Shown piece by piece: positions 42,442 to 51,809 of a DNA stretch of 64,000 bases. The notes under the pieces were generated by a model, which did no database searches, was not told the DNA's origin, and saw nothing but the letters and a program-made list of their open reading frames with translations. This DNA is from Microbulbifer litoralis (GTDB lineage: Bacteria; Pseudomonadota; Gammaproteobacteria; Pseudomonadales; Cellvibrionaceae), in contig NZ_JALKCV010000006.1 in the NCBI RefSeq assembly GCF_023634065.1, positions 62,001 through 126,000 of the forward strand. Reading direction: 5' to 3'. Numbering within the stretch: the first letter of the stretch is position 1; every line of letters begins with the position of its first letter. The position numbers were made by a program, and so were the translations under genes.

Positions 42442-45036
42442 ATGAAAGCTTTACGCTGGACCCGGTCCGCGCTCGCGCTTTGTGTAATGGGGGGCCTGAC
42501 CGCCTGTAGCGGAGGTACGGACACATCTGGAGGGGAGGGGGATATCGCGGAGCTGCCCGATCCACCGCCGGTTGTGGTAACACCTCCAGAAGAGAGTGGC
42601 ATTACCAATACACCTCTACCCATTCTGGAAACCTTCGGCGAATACACCAGCTTTGACCAGAGCGACACCATCGATTTCTTCAGTCCAGGCTACAAAGCCC
42701 TGGCCACCGATAACGAAGACGACACCTACCCGGCCTTCTACTACCCCACCTGTTGCTTCTTCGATGGCGACAATCCCAACGCAGAAATCACCGTGAACCA
42801 CACCGAGCGCCTGGGCATCGTCAGTGACGCTGGCGATCCGTCTCTACTGGTGAGTGATGCGCGTATCAGCATCGGCCAGACCCTGTCGGACCTGGCCGAC
42901 AGCAGCCGGACAGATCCGAAGAAAGATTCCACCCCGGGAGACGATGGCGGCAGCGGTTGGGGTGAACTGGACCTGTCCGGGCCCTACCGTATTTCCTTCT
43001 GCGTTACATCTGCCGCTGGCTCCGGGTCCATGACCCAAATGTATGTGAACAACAATACCACCTCGGAGGCCGATTCCATCCACGGCGGCGGCGCCCTGGG
43101 GTCGCGGATCTTCAATGTCGAGACTGCGTCCCTGATTCCCGGCCAGCGCGTGGAAATCAACGTACCCGGCGAAATCTACCTGGAGGAAGGTGGCGAGGCC
43201 GTTGACTTGAAGACCGCGCAGGTGGGCACCGAAAAGTCGTTCCTGCAGTTTCGTGTCTCCAGCGGTGGCACAGCCATTATCGATGACCTGCTGATCGAGC
43301 GGCAGAGTGACAACGGCCAGGCGGAACTGCCGGCCTGTACGCCCTTCCAACCGGCATCGGTGCCGGATCAACTGGCAGCACCGTCCACCCGGGGCGGGGA
43401 CACAAACATGCTTGTGAGCTGGGACAGCACACTGAACGCGTCCAGCTACGACCTGGCCTATGGCACCAGTGCCGATATCGCCACGGCGACGCTGGTCAGT
43501 GGGCTGGAAGAGAACGCGCACACGCTGACTGAGCTGGAAAACGGCACCGAGTATTTTGTCTGGGTTCGCGGCGTCAACAATGTCGGCCCGGGTGATTGGA
43601 GTGCGCCTGCCAGCGACACCCCACAGGCGCCCGTGGGTGCCAACTGTGTACCGACGGCGCAGGTCGATCCATCGCCCGGCAACATGATTACGTGGAATGT
43701 GTACGACGGCTGTACTCACCCCGGCGAATCCGGCGCAGTAGTCGTCAACGGCAGTTCGCCCGCCAACTTCGAATTCAGTGATGAAGAAGAGCCATTCTTC
43801 AGTGTCAGCGACCAGGGCGTGATGACACTGGACAGCAGGGAGATCAGTGACAGCGTCACCGGTGACTTGAGCGGCGTCCTGTCTGCCGCCACCTATCCGA
43901 AAACATTCACCTGGCTGGCCCGTATCGACACACCGTTGAAGGACCCCCGCGGGTTCGAAATAGAAACCTCTTTCGGTGAAGCGGACGGTCGCAGGGTGAA
44001 AGTTCTCCTCCGCCCGGATGACGGCGATCACCCCGACGGCCAGGGCCGTATCCAGCTGGAAGACTTCCTTGCCGGAGACGACATCGATGCGGATGTGCCG
44101 CTCGACGATGGGTTCCACGTCTACCACGTAACCCTTACCCTGAATAACCCCAGCGATGTATCCGTCAAAGTCTACATGGACGGCGAAGACATCACGGCAC
44201 TGTTTGACCCGGACATTACCGCCGGCGGCGAGGGCGACGACAGTGGCAGTAGCTCCAGCCGGCTCCGTATCGGCGATGGCAGTGGAGGCAACGCCTACTA
44301 TGCCAATGTCGACTGGATTGTCTGGAGCGACGACCCGGTACTCTCCGGCCTGACACCGGAAGACCTGGTGGGCGAGCTTCCCGAAGGAATCGGCGAGCTG
44401 GGCGCCTACACCTCCAATCCCTGGACCGGACAGGCCCTGGATCTCGCCGGTGACTCGGGCACCGAAGCCAGCGGCAGTATTGTCGACATCGCCGGCGATA
44501 CCGTGACCTTTGAAGCCGCCGGCGGCAACCTGTCATCCGACAGCCACCGGATCTATTTCTTCAATCGCACGGTCACCGGTGATTTCACCTTCACCGCCCG
44601 ACTCGACTCAGTGGCGCTCCCCACAGCGCCCGGGAAAATCGATAACAACGCCTACCGCTACGGCATCATGGCGATGGAGAATATCGACTCCGTCGGCAGT
44701 AACTATGGATTTCTCGGTCGCTGGCTGGCGATTGGTCACTTCACGCTGGAAGAGGGTTATCAGGGGTCGAGAACCGTCAAGACCGACGTGGGCGCGGATG
44801 AGGGACGATCCCGCTCCAGTGATGATCACGGCCTGGGCGACTACCTCCGCATAACCCGCACCGGCAACGCGTACACACTGGAATCATCTGTCGACGGCGA
44901 TGAATTCAGGCAACTGAAATCCGGCAGCCTCGAAAACGAGAATGGAAACCCCATTGGTGATACCTGGCATGTCGGCCTGTTTGCAGCCCCCGGAGACCAG
45001 GCGACATTCACATTCGACAGTATTTCCGTTGAATAA
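42442..45036 (+). CDS. Large FN3-containing surface lipoprotein of unknown function
   Basis: 864 residues from ATG 42442 behind GAGGTGA. Lipobox LTAC with Cys22, then a Pro-rich spacer. Residues about 55-300 form a beta-rich N-terminal domain with a CC pair (YYPTCCFFDGD). Residues about 310-396 are a fibronectin type III domain. Residues about 430-865 hold two beta-sandwich stretches, the last resembling a concanavalin-like fold (RIYFFNRTVTGDFTFTARLDSV, YGIMAMENIDSVGSNYG). No catalytic motif was recognised. It lies just upstream of a TonB receptor, so it may capture pectic oligomers at the surface or be a new lyase or binding protein. Homologues probably occur in related degraders, but I cannot name a family. 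Confidence 0.8.
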   Translation: MKALRWTRSALALCVMGGLTACSGGTDTSGGEGDIAELPDPPPVVVTPPEESGITNTPLPILETFGEYTSFDQSDTIDFFSPGYKALATDNEDDTYPAFYYPTCCFFDGDNPNAEITVNHTERLGIVSDAGDPSLLVSDARISIGQTLSDLADSSRTDPKKDSTPGDDGGSGWGELDLSGPYRISFCVTSAAGSGSMTQMYVNNNTTSEADSIHGGGALGSRIFNVETASLIPGQRVEINVPGEIYLEEGGEAVDLKTAQVGTEKSFLQFRVSSGGTAIIDDLLIERQSDNGQAELPACTPFQPASVPDQLAAPSTRGGDTNMLVSWDSTLNASSYDLAYGTSADIATATLVSGLEENAHTLTELENGTEYFVWVRGVNNVGPGDWSAPASDTPQAPVGANCVPTAQVDPSPGNMITWNVYDGCTHPGESGAVVVNGSSPANFEFSDEEEPFFSVSDQGVMTLDSREISDSVTGDLSGVLSAATYPKTFTWLARIDTPLKDPRGFEIETSFGEADGRRVKVLLRPDDGDHPDGQGRIQLEDFLAGDDIDADVPLDDGFHVYHVTLTLNNPSDVSVKVYMDGEDITALFDPDITAGGEGDDSGSSSSRLRIGDGSGGNAYYANVDWIVWSDDPVLSGLTPEDLVGELPEGIGELGAYTSNPWTGQALDLAGDSGTEASGSIVDIAGDTVTFEAAGGNLSSDSHRIYFFNRTVTGDFTFTARLDSVALPTAPGKIDNNAYRYGIMAMENIDSVGSNYGFLGRWLAIGHFTLEEGYQGSRTVKTDVGADEGRSRSSDDHGLGDYLRITRTGNAYTLESSVDGDEFRQLKSGSLENENGNPIGDTWHVGLFAAPGDQATFTFDSISVE

Positions 45037-45103
45037 AAACGCTACCGGCCGCCACGCGGCCGGTCCGGCCAACTATAAAAATCAGGGAAAACGGGAGGGA
45101 GCC

Positions 45104-48100
45104 ATGACTCCGTACAGCATTCAACGTAAAGTTTTACCACTGGCAATAGCACTTGCCAGCGCCGCCACATTTGCACAGGAAGACAACCAGGCAGTGGATG
45201 CCAGTGCCGTAGACGATCCGACCCTGGAAGAGGTCTATGTTGAGGGCGTGCAGGGTGCCGAATTGAACGCCCGCAAAGCCGAACGCATGAAAGACGTTTT
45301 CAGCTCTGTCATCACCGGGGACGACGCCGGTAATTTTGCCGACCAGAACGTGGCCGAGTCCCTGCAGCGCCTGCCCGGCATCACTCTGCAGAAATCCGAG
45401 GGCGAGGGGAAATTCATTAACTTGCGCGGCCTCGGTCCGGGCTTTGTCTCAGTGCAGATGAATGGCTCGGAAATGGCCAATGGCGGTGGTGGTGCCGGCG
45501 ATGACCTTGAGGATCGTGGATTTTCCCTCGATTCACTACCGGCCGACGTACTCCAGTCCATCGAGGTCCTGAAAAGCCTGACCCCGGATATGGACCTGAA
45601 CTCCATCGGTGGCAGCGTCAACGTGACCACCGTGTCCGCACTCGATCGTGGCGAGAACACCCTCAAACTACATGCCCAGAGTGCCTACCAGGACCAGAGT
45701 GGTGAAATGTCACCCAAGATGACCCTGCAGGGCACCAATATTTTTGCCAACGAAACCATCGGCTTCGCCTATTCGCTCTCTTACGAGAACCGCAAGACCG
45801 AGGGCTACGAATCCCGACACCACGATTCCACTCTGCCCCGCTACGTGGCCGTGGACGGTGGCACGCCGATGCTGATCGCCCACGAACTGCAGAACCGCCA
45901 GGAAACCGCCGAGCGCGAACGCATGGCGGGAATTTTCGATCTGGAGTATCGCCCGAATGACAATAGCGCCTACTATGCGCGTTTCAGTAACACCGTCTAC
46001 AGCGACGACGATATCGCGCTGCGGGAATACTATCGCTTCGGCCAGGCGGAATACGCGCCCGATGATCCTGACGAGAACGAGATCTACTACCTGGATCCCG
46101 GTAGCAACACCTACGGAATGGGCGGCATAGACCTGCAGCACCAGTTCTTCATTCAGGAAGCGGAGAGCGATACCAAAGTGTTCGCCCTCGGTGGCGAAAA
46201 CCTGTTCGAGGGCAACTGGACGCTGGATTACGAACTGACCCACTCCAGCAGCACCCTCGATTCACCCGACGGTCGCCGGGTCCAGTTCCGCGTGCGTGAC
46301 ATCACCGCCATCAGCCAGTATGGCGATGACTTTCTCAATGGCCAGATCGTACACCCGAGTCAACTCGAGGATCTCGCGGGTGTCGACAGTGTCAATGGTA
46401 CCGGTGGATTCGGCCCTTCCGGTTACCAATACGGGGAAACCGTGCAGCCGTATATGCTCTATGACAACCTGTTTATGGAGCAGAGTTTCCGCGAAGACAC
46501 GCTCGACCAGGCCACGCTGAACCTGCGCAAGGACTTCAATGTCGGCCCGCTGAACTACTTCAAGACGGGCTTCAAGATCAAGAACCGCGACCGCAATCGC
46601 GATAAGAACCGGGTCAGTATTGTTCCCAACGACAAGGCAGTGGCAGGCTGCGGTACCGGCAATCTGGATTGTGTAACGGCGGCGGGCTCCCGTCTCGGTG
46701 ACTTTGAAACCTTTATTCCCAATACTCCGATGTTCGATCACGCCATGATCACCCGTGGAGAAGCCGAGCGGTTGATAGGCCTGACCCGGGTTATCGGTGA
46801 CAACTACGATCCGGGCGAGAACGAAGTCGAGAGTACCCGTAACGACTACACCATCACCGAAGATGCGGCCGCGGCCTACGCGATGGCGGAGTTCCAGGTC
46901 ACCGATACCGGAACCCTGATAGGTGGTGTACGCTACGAGCAAACGGATTTCAACTCCACCGGCTATCTTTCCATCCGCAATGATCGCGAAGAAAGTTCGG
47001 ATCAACTCGAGTCTTTCGATATCGCAGTACCACTGGACGATACAGCCAACTCCTACAGCGGTTTCTTCCCCAGCCTGCACTACCGCGACGAGCTTCGCGA
47101 AGACCTGCTACTGCGCACCTCCCTGTGGACCTCTTTCTCACGCCCATCGTTCGACCAGGCCCGGGCCTCGGCCCAGGTACGCGATCGGGTGATCTTCTGT
47201 AACAATGATCCGGCGGCCAACCTCGGAGACGACAACTGCTCCGACACGCCGTCAGACCTGCAGGGCGACCTGAGTGATGCAACCTACACCGATGCATACA
47301 AGTCCCGGAACCTGGAAATGTCGCCGGACAACGTATTGGAAATCGGCAATCCAAAACTTGACCCGATGAACTCGACGAATTTTGACGCCTCACTGGGTTG
47401 GTATGCCAATGAAAACCTGTTTATACAGGCAGCGGCCTTCTATAAAAAGATCGACGACTTTATCGTCGAGGTCAGTGGTGCCAACCTGAACCTCAACGAA
47501 CTGCCCTATCGCCTTCCGGTCGAAGAGGTGGATATGTTCCAGATTCCCTCCGACCTTCAGCTGACCAACGCCCAGACCTACCTCAACGGTGAAAGCGCCG
47601 AAGTCTATGGTCTCGAGTTCACCTACAACCAGTACTTTATGGAGGGCCTGCTGAAGAACTTCTTCATACAGTCCAACTTCACGCTACTGGACTCCGAAGC
47701 CGACGTAGGGGATACGATTCGAGCGGGCAAGATCCGGCTTCCTGAGCAGGCGGATGTGACCCTGAACACCACTCTGGGCTGGGAAAACGATATCTTCTCT
47801 TTCCGCTTTATCACCAATTATCGCAGTGAAATCCTGAAACGTATCGGCTCCTGCACCGAGTCCGATATTGCCGCAGATGCATCGCTCGGCTACTCAGCCA
47901 ACTGCGCGGCCTGGGCGGATGTATACCAGGATGCGGGCGTAACCTATGACGTCAAGGCTACCTATAACGTGACCGAGGATATCAGGCTCTACCTGGATGC
48001 GGTCAACATCACTGATGAGAGCAACATTCGCTACTTCGAGGGCAACGCATTGTCCGGCGGCAACATGGTATTCATGACGGAAACTTATGGTCCCTCGTAC

Positions 48101-48127
48101 CAGCTGGGTATGAATATCCGGTTCTGA
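45104..48127 (+). CDS. TonB-dependent receptor (Caulobacter type) for pectic oligomers
   Basis: 1007 residues from ATG 45104 (GGGAGGGAG). Signal peptide about 1-24. Plug domain with ADQNVAESLQRLPGITLQKSEGEGKFINLRGLGPGFVSVQMNG, typical of the TIGR01782 group, then a long 22-strand barrel ending in the aromatic YQLGMNIRF. It imports oligosaccharides with TonB/ExbBD energy. It is placed 67 bp after the lipoprotein gene and probably shares its transcript. The local enzymes suggest oligogalacturonides as the ligand. A terminator follows at 48159. Confidence 0.93.
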   Translation: MTPYSIQRKVLPLAIALASAATFAQEDNQAVDASAVDDPTLEEVYVEGVQGAELNARKAERMKDVFSSVITGDDAGNFADQNVAESLQRLPGITLQKSEGEGKFINLRGLGPGFVSVQMNGSEMANGGGGAGDDLEDRGFSLDSLPADVLQSIEVLKSLTPDMDLNSIGGSVNVTTVSALDRGENTLKLHAQSAYQDQSGEMSPKMTLQGTNIFANETIGFAYSLSYENRKTEGYESRHHDSTLPRYVAVDGGTPMLIAHELQNRQETAERERMAGIFDLEYRPNDNSAYYARFSNTVYSDDDIALREYYRFGQAEYAPDDPDENEIYYLDPGSNTYGMGGIDLQHQFFIQEAESDTKVFALGGENLFEGNWTLDYELTHSSSTLDSPDGRRVQFRVRDITAISQYGDDFLNGQIVHPSQLEDLAGVDSVNGTGGFGPSGYQYGETVQPYMLYDNLFMEQSFREDTLDQATLNLRKDFNVGPLNYFKTGFKIKNRDRNRDKNRVSIVPNDKAVAGCGTGNLDCVTAAGSRLGDFETFIPNTPMFDHAMITRGEAERLIGLTRVIGDNYDPGENEVESTRNDYTITEDAAAAYAMAEFQVTDTGTLIGGVRYEQTDFNSTGYLSIRNDREESSDQLESFDIAVPLDDTANSYSGFFPSLHYRDELREDLLLRTSLWTSFSRPSFDQARASAQVRDRVIFCNNDPAANLGDDNCSDTPSDLQGDLSDATYTDAYKSRNLEMSPDNVLEIGNPKLDPMNSTNFDASLGWYANENLFIQAAAFYKKIDDFIVEVSGANLNLNELPYRLPVEEVDMFQIPSDLQLTNAQTYLNGESAEVYGLEFTYNQYFMEGLLKNFFIQSNFTLLDSEADVGDTIRAGKIRLPEQADVTLNTTLGWENDIFSFRFITNYRSEILKRIGSCTESDIAADASLGYSANCAAWADVYQDAGVTYDVKATYNVTEDIRLYLDAVNITDESNIRYFEGNALSGGNMVFMTETYGPSYQLGMNIRF

Positions 48128-48158
48128 TTTCCCCGTATTCCACTTGCCCTTGCTTGAC

Positions 48159-48181
48159 GCCCCGTAATGCGGGGCTTTTTT
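48159..48181 (+). terminator. Terminator after the TonB receptor gene
   Basis: GCCCCG, TAATG loop, CGGGGC and T6 run. Confidence 0.85.
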
Positions 48182-48209
48182 GGGCTGTAATGTCATCCGA
48201 GACCAAGTC

Positions 48210-49760
48210 ATGAAAGTAAAAGTATTGATCGCCATAGCGTTATCCGCACAACTCGCAGCCTGTGGCGGTGGAAGCTCGGGAGGATCAGCCCCAAGCCCAC
48301 CCGCTTTTGACTCCTCGAGCAGTTCGTCCAGTAGCTCCAGTTCTTCGAGCAGTTCATCATCCAGCAGCAGTTCCAGCTCCTCCGGTGGCCCCACCACCGT
48401 CAGCGAAGCCTGCCGTACCCTGGCCACGGACCCGAATGTCAACTGGCGCGATTCCGCCAGGTTGGACACGGATCAGGAGATCGTCGGGTGCCTGTCGGAA
48501 ACCCTGGGTCGCGCCGTCGGCTATGGCGGGAATGCCACCGGCGGCTACGATGAAAATGGCAACAGCAAACTGACGGTCATCGTGGACCAGACCAGCGACC
48601 CGGAGAGCCGCACCGTGGAGCAACAGCTCCTCGATGCCATCTCCGACGACGGTTACAACTGGATCGTATTCGACAAATTCGACTTCGCCGCGGAAACCGA
48701 AGTGGCCATGTACCGCAATGACTGTGGCAGCCCATCGGTGCAGAGTGCCATCGATGGTACCGAGGCCCAGTGCCTGGACTACCAACAGTGGTGTTCCGAC
48801 AAAGGCGTGGCGGAAGGCGACTGTGTAGCCGAGTTCTTCAATAATCGCCTCAACGTCGATGGCCTGCCGATCGGCAACGCGGATATCGCCAGCAACACCA
48901 CCATCGACGGCAGGCTCAGCAATGCCTATTTCCGCTTCAATGGTTTTGAAATTCAGGGCGCCGGGAATGTGATACTGACCAGCCTGGATTTCCGTGGCGC
49001 CGGCCACACCGAGGATCACCAGCTGGATCCGGACATGATCCGCAGCGATGCATCGCAGGATATCTGGATTCACAGAAACCGTTTCGACCTGACCGGTGAC
49101 TCCGCCTTCGACGTCAAGCGGGGCGCACACCATATCACCATGTCGTTCAACCGCCTGACGGACGTCAAGCGGGCCAGTCTGCACGGCTCCAGTGACGACC
49201 GGGAAATCAATGCGGATATCCGCACCACCATGCACCACAACGCTTTTATTACCCGCGATACACTCTACAGCACCTTTTCCAATACCGGCCGCCGGGTGCC
49301 ATTGATCCGCCGCGGCCGCACGCATATGTTCAACAACCTGTTCATGAACTACCGCAAGGATGTGCTCAGCGCGCGCGTGGGTGCCCAGGTACTGTGGCAA
49401 GACAATGTGTTCCTGATGAACGAGGACAACGGTGTATCCGTGAGCGATCTCTCCGGCGAGCTGGCCCGCAACGACCGGGCCGCCGGTGAAGAGGGCAACT
49501 TTCGCGATGAGGGCAGTGCCATCTGGCTGTCCGACAGCGCCTGCAACCTCGCCGGCGAGGCAGGGCAGATTGCCAACGACTGGGGCACTGTCGAGGCACC
49601 GGAGTACGGTAGCGCCGACGACGTCCGATCCGACCCCGGGCAGGCACTGGTCGACTACATCAGTGCCACCGCCGGGCCCGACGGCGAAATACCGTTCAAC
49701 TCACCACTGGCGCACGACCAGGCCTATGTGCTGGGCCTGGGCAAGGTTTCGTGCCAGTAA
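48210..49760 (+). CDS. Pectate lyase lipoprotein (PL1)
   Basis: 516 residues from ATG 48210. Lipobox LAAC (Cys about residue 18), a Ser-rich linker (about 34-65), then a PL1 domain that closely matches the C-terminal domain of the 1222-residue enzyme (TDPNVNWRDSARLDTDQEIVGCL; NNRLNVDGLPI; DIWIHRNRFDLTGDSAFDVK; RRVPLIRRGRTHMFNNLFMNYRKD). It is probably held at the outer membrane and trims released pectin. The two copies derive from a duplication; here the domain stands alone with its own linker. Confidence 0.93.
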   Translation: MKVKVLIAIALSAQLAACGGGSSGGSAPSPPAFDSSSSSSSSSSSSSSSSSSSSSSSSGGPTTVSEACRTLATDPNVNWRDSARLDTDQEIVGCLSETLGRAVGYGGNATGGYDENGNSKLTVIVDQTSDPESRTVEQQLLDAISDDGYNWIVFDKFDFAAETEVAMYRNDCGSPSVQSAIDGTEAQCLDYQQWCSDKGVAEGDCVAEFFNNRLNVDGLPIGNADIASNTTIDGRLSNAYFRFNGFEIQGAGNVILTSLDFRGAGHTEDHQLDPDMIRSDASQDIWIHRNRFDLTGDSAFDVKRGAHHITMSFNRLTDVKRASLHGSSDDREINADIRTTMHHNAFITRDTLYSTFSNTGRRVPLIRRGRTHMFNNLFMNYRKDVLSARVGAQVLWQDNVFLMNEDNGVSVSDLSGELARNDRAAGEEGNFRDEGSAIWLSDSACNLAGEAGQIANDWGTVEAPEYGSADDVRSDPGQALVDYISATAGPDGEIPFNSPLAHDQAYVLGLGKVSCQ

Positions 49761-49817
49761 TAGCTAGACTGCGGACAGGCTTCCGCAGCTCACCGAAATA
49801 ACCGGGAGGTACTCTGG

Positions 49818-50570
49818 ATGAAAAAGTTACTCTTTTCCCTGCTTATGATTGTTCCGCTGTTTTGCCACGCCGAGACCGTCTATATGGCCGGGGACTCCAC
49901 CATGGCCATCAAGGACGTAAAAGACTACCCGGAGACCGGCTGGGGGGTGCCCTTCCAGTACTTTTTCGACGAATCGGTAACGGTCGACAACCGGGCCAAA
50001 AACGGCCGCAGCACCCGCACTTTTATCGAGGAGGGGCGCTGGCAGTCGATCGCGGAAAATCTGCACAAAGGCGACACGGTGATCATCCAGTTCGGCCACA
50101 ACGATGAATCGGAACACAAGACGGATCGCTACACCACGCCGGCCCAGTACAAGGCCAACCTCAGTCGCTTTATCCGCGAGACGCGGGAGGCGGGGGCCAG
50201 TCCGCTATTGATGACACCGGTCACACGCCGCTACTTCGAGGCCCCGAACCGGATTGAACACACCCACCCTTATGCCAGCCTGGCACGGGAAGTCGCCGCC
50301 GAAGAGGCAGTGGATTTCATCGATATGGAGAAGGTAACGCGGGAGTATTTCCAGGCCATGGGAGACGCGGAGTCGGCCCTGCGTTTCATGCATATTCCCC
50401 CGGATACCCACCCGAACTACCCGGTCGGCGTGCGCGACAACACCCACTTCAACCACCTGGGTGCACGGGAAGTGGCACAGCTGGTGCTGGAGCAGCTTAA
50501 ACAGATGGAACACCCCCTGGCACAGCACCTGCGCAAGCCGGACCCCAAACACTTGGCGCTGGAGTACTGA
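49818..50570 (+). CDS. rhgT: Rhamnogalacturonan acetylesterase (CE12, SGNH fold)
   Basis: 250 residues with a signal peptide (about 1-18, CHA). SGNH blocks: MAGDSTMA (Ser nucleophile), the Gly in AKNGRST, FGHND (Asn), and the C-terminal DNTHFNHLGA (catalytic Asp and His). It removes acetyl groups from the rhamnogalacturonan backbone and so exposes it to lyases. It lies 57 bp after the pectate lyase gene and 87 bp before the pectinesterase gene, apparently one operon. Confidence 0.92.
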   Translation: MKKLLFSLLMIVPLFCHAETVYMAGDSTMAIKDVKDYPETGWGVPFQYFFDESVTVDNRAKNGRSTRTFIEEGRWQSIAENLHKGDTVIIQFGHNDESEHKTDRYTTPAQYKANLSRFIRETREAGASPLLMTPVTRRYFEAPNRIEHTHPYASLAREVAAEEAVDFIDMEKVTREYFQAMGDAESALRFMHIPPDTHPNYPVGVRDNTHFNHLGAREVAQLVLEQLKQMEHPLAQHLRKPDPKHLALEY

Positions 50571-50657
50571 CCTGGGTTTTCCCCGCCCGCACCGCTGCCG
50601 GTGGCGCCCAGCTTTCAGCAGGTAGTTGATTTCAGCAAGACAATGGAAGGAAACATC

Positions 50658-51746
50658 ATGAGGCTCCTGACCTTCTTTGCACTGGCCCTGTCTTTCAATG
50701 CCGCCCTGGCGGCGCCGGATTACGACGCATTGGTCGATCCCGGTTCCCCCATCGCCGACGGCGTCTACCATACTGTCAGCGAAGCCCTGGCCAGAGCTCC
50801 CGCCGACGCCAACCGCCCCCACACTATTTATATTCGCGACGGCCGCTATCGTGAAAAGCTGACGATCACCAAACCCCATGTCAACCTGGTGGGCGAGTCC
50901 AGAGACGGCGTGGTACTGAGCTACGATGCCTATGCCGGGCAGAAAATGCCCGGCTCCGGGAAAACCTGGGGTACATTCCGCTCGGCGACCCTGAGTGTGC
51001 TGGCACCGGATTTCCGCGCGGCAAACCTGACGGTGGAAAACAGCTTTGACTTTCTTCGCAACGACGCGCTGGACAAGCGCGCCACCGAGAAAGTCGGCGG
51101 CACCCAGGCGGTGGCCCTGGCCATAAATGGTCGCGCCGACCGCAGTATGTTGCACCACGTAAAACTGTCCGGTTACCAGGACACGCTGTATGTAAACAGC
51201 GGCCGCAGCTACTTCCTCGACAGCGTCATCGAGGGCAATGTGGACTTTATCTTTGGTGCCGGCACGGCGCTGTTCGAGGACAGCGATATCGTCAATCGGG
51301 TGCGGGCACGGGATATGGAAACCACCGGTTATGTCACGGCCCCCAGCACCAATATCAATAGCGACTACGGGCTGGTATTTATCGACTGTCGGCTGCTGAA
51401 AGAAGACGGCGTACCGGCAGGCTCAGTGCCGCTCGGACGCCCCTGGCACCCCACTACCACATTCCCGGACGGCCGCTACGCCGATCCCGATGCCATCGGT
51501 GCCAGCGTGTTTATCAATACCTGGATGGACGATCACATCGCCGGCGTAGGCTGGGCATCGATGCGCGGAACCAGCCGCGATGGCAGCAAAAGCACAGTAT
51601 TCAAGCCGGAGAATTCCCGCTTTTTCGAGTACGGGAACACCGGCCCCGGCGCCGTGATCAATAGCGAACGACGCCAGCTGAAGAAGGGGGAAGCCGCCCG
51701 CTACACGAGGGAGAATATTCTGGAAGGCTGGATGCCGGAATTTTAG
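50658..51746 (+). CDS. Pectin methylesterase (CE8)
   Basis: 362 residues from ATG 50658 behind AAGGAAA. Signal peptide about 1-19 (ALA). The CE8 right-handed beta-helix shows HTIYIRDGRYREKLTI, GGTQAVALAI, the catalytic Asp motifs LSGYQDTLYV and GNVDFIFGAGTALFEDS, and the Arg/Trp motif LGRPWHPTTT. It removes methyl esters from homogalacturonan, producing pectate for the PL1 lyases. It probably belongs to the same operon as the preceding acetylesterase. Confidence 0.94.
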   Translation: MRLLTFFALALSFNAALAAPDYDALVDPGSPIADGVYHTVSEALARAPADANRPHTIYIRDGRYREKLTITKPHVNLVGESRDGVVLSYDAYAGQKMPGSGKTWGTFRSATLSVLAPDFRAANLTVENSFDFLRNDALDKRATEKVGGTQAVALAINGRADRSMLHHVKLSGYQDTLYVNSGRSYFLDSVIEGNVDFIFGAGTALFEDSDIVNRVRARDMETTGYVTAPSTNINSDYGLVFIDCRLLKEDGVPAGSVPLGRPWHPTTTFPDGRYADPDAIGASVFINTWMDDHIAGVGWASMRGTSRDGSKSTVFKPENSRFFEYGNTGPGAVINSERRQLKKGEAARYTRENILEGWMPEF

Positions 51747-51755
51747 TGCTGTGTG

Positions 51756-51803
51756 GGAGCCGGCCGTGCCGGCGGCTCCTGCGAGGCGGGCCCACGGCCC
51801 GCC
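51756..51803. repeat. Two adjacent GC-rich hairpins between convergent genes
   Basis: An imperfect stem at 51756-51779 and a perfect 8-bp stem GGCGGGCC/GGCCCGCC at 51785-51803. No T-run. Probably REP-like, serving both the pectinesterase and GH43 ends. Confidence 0.5.
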
Positions 51804-51809
51804 ATATCC

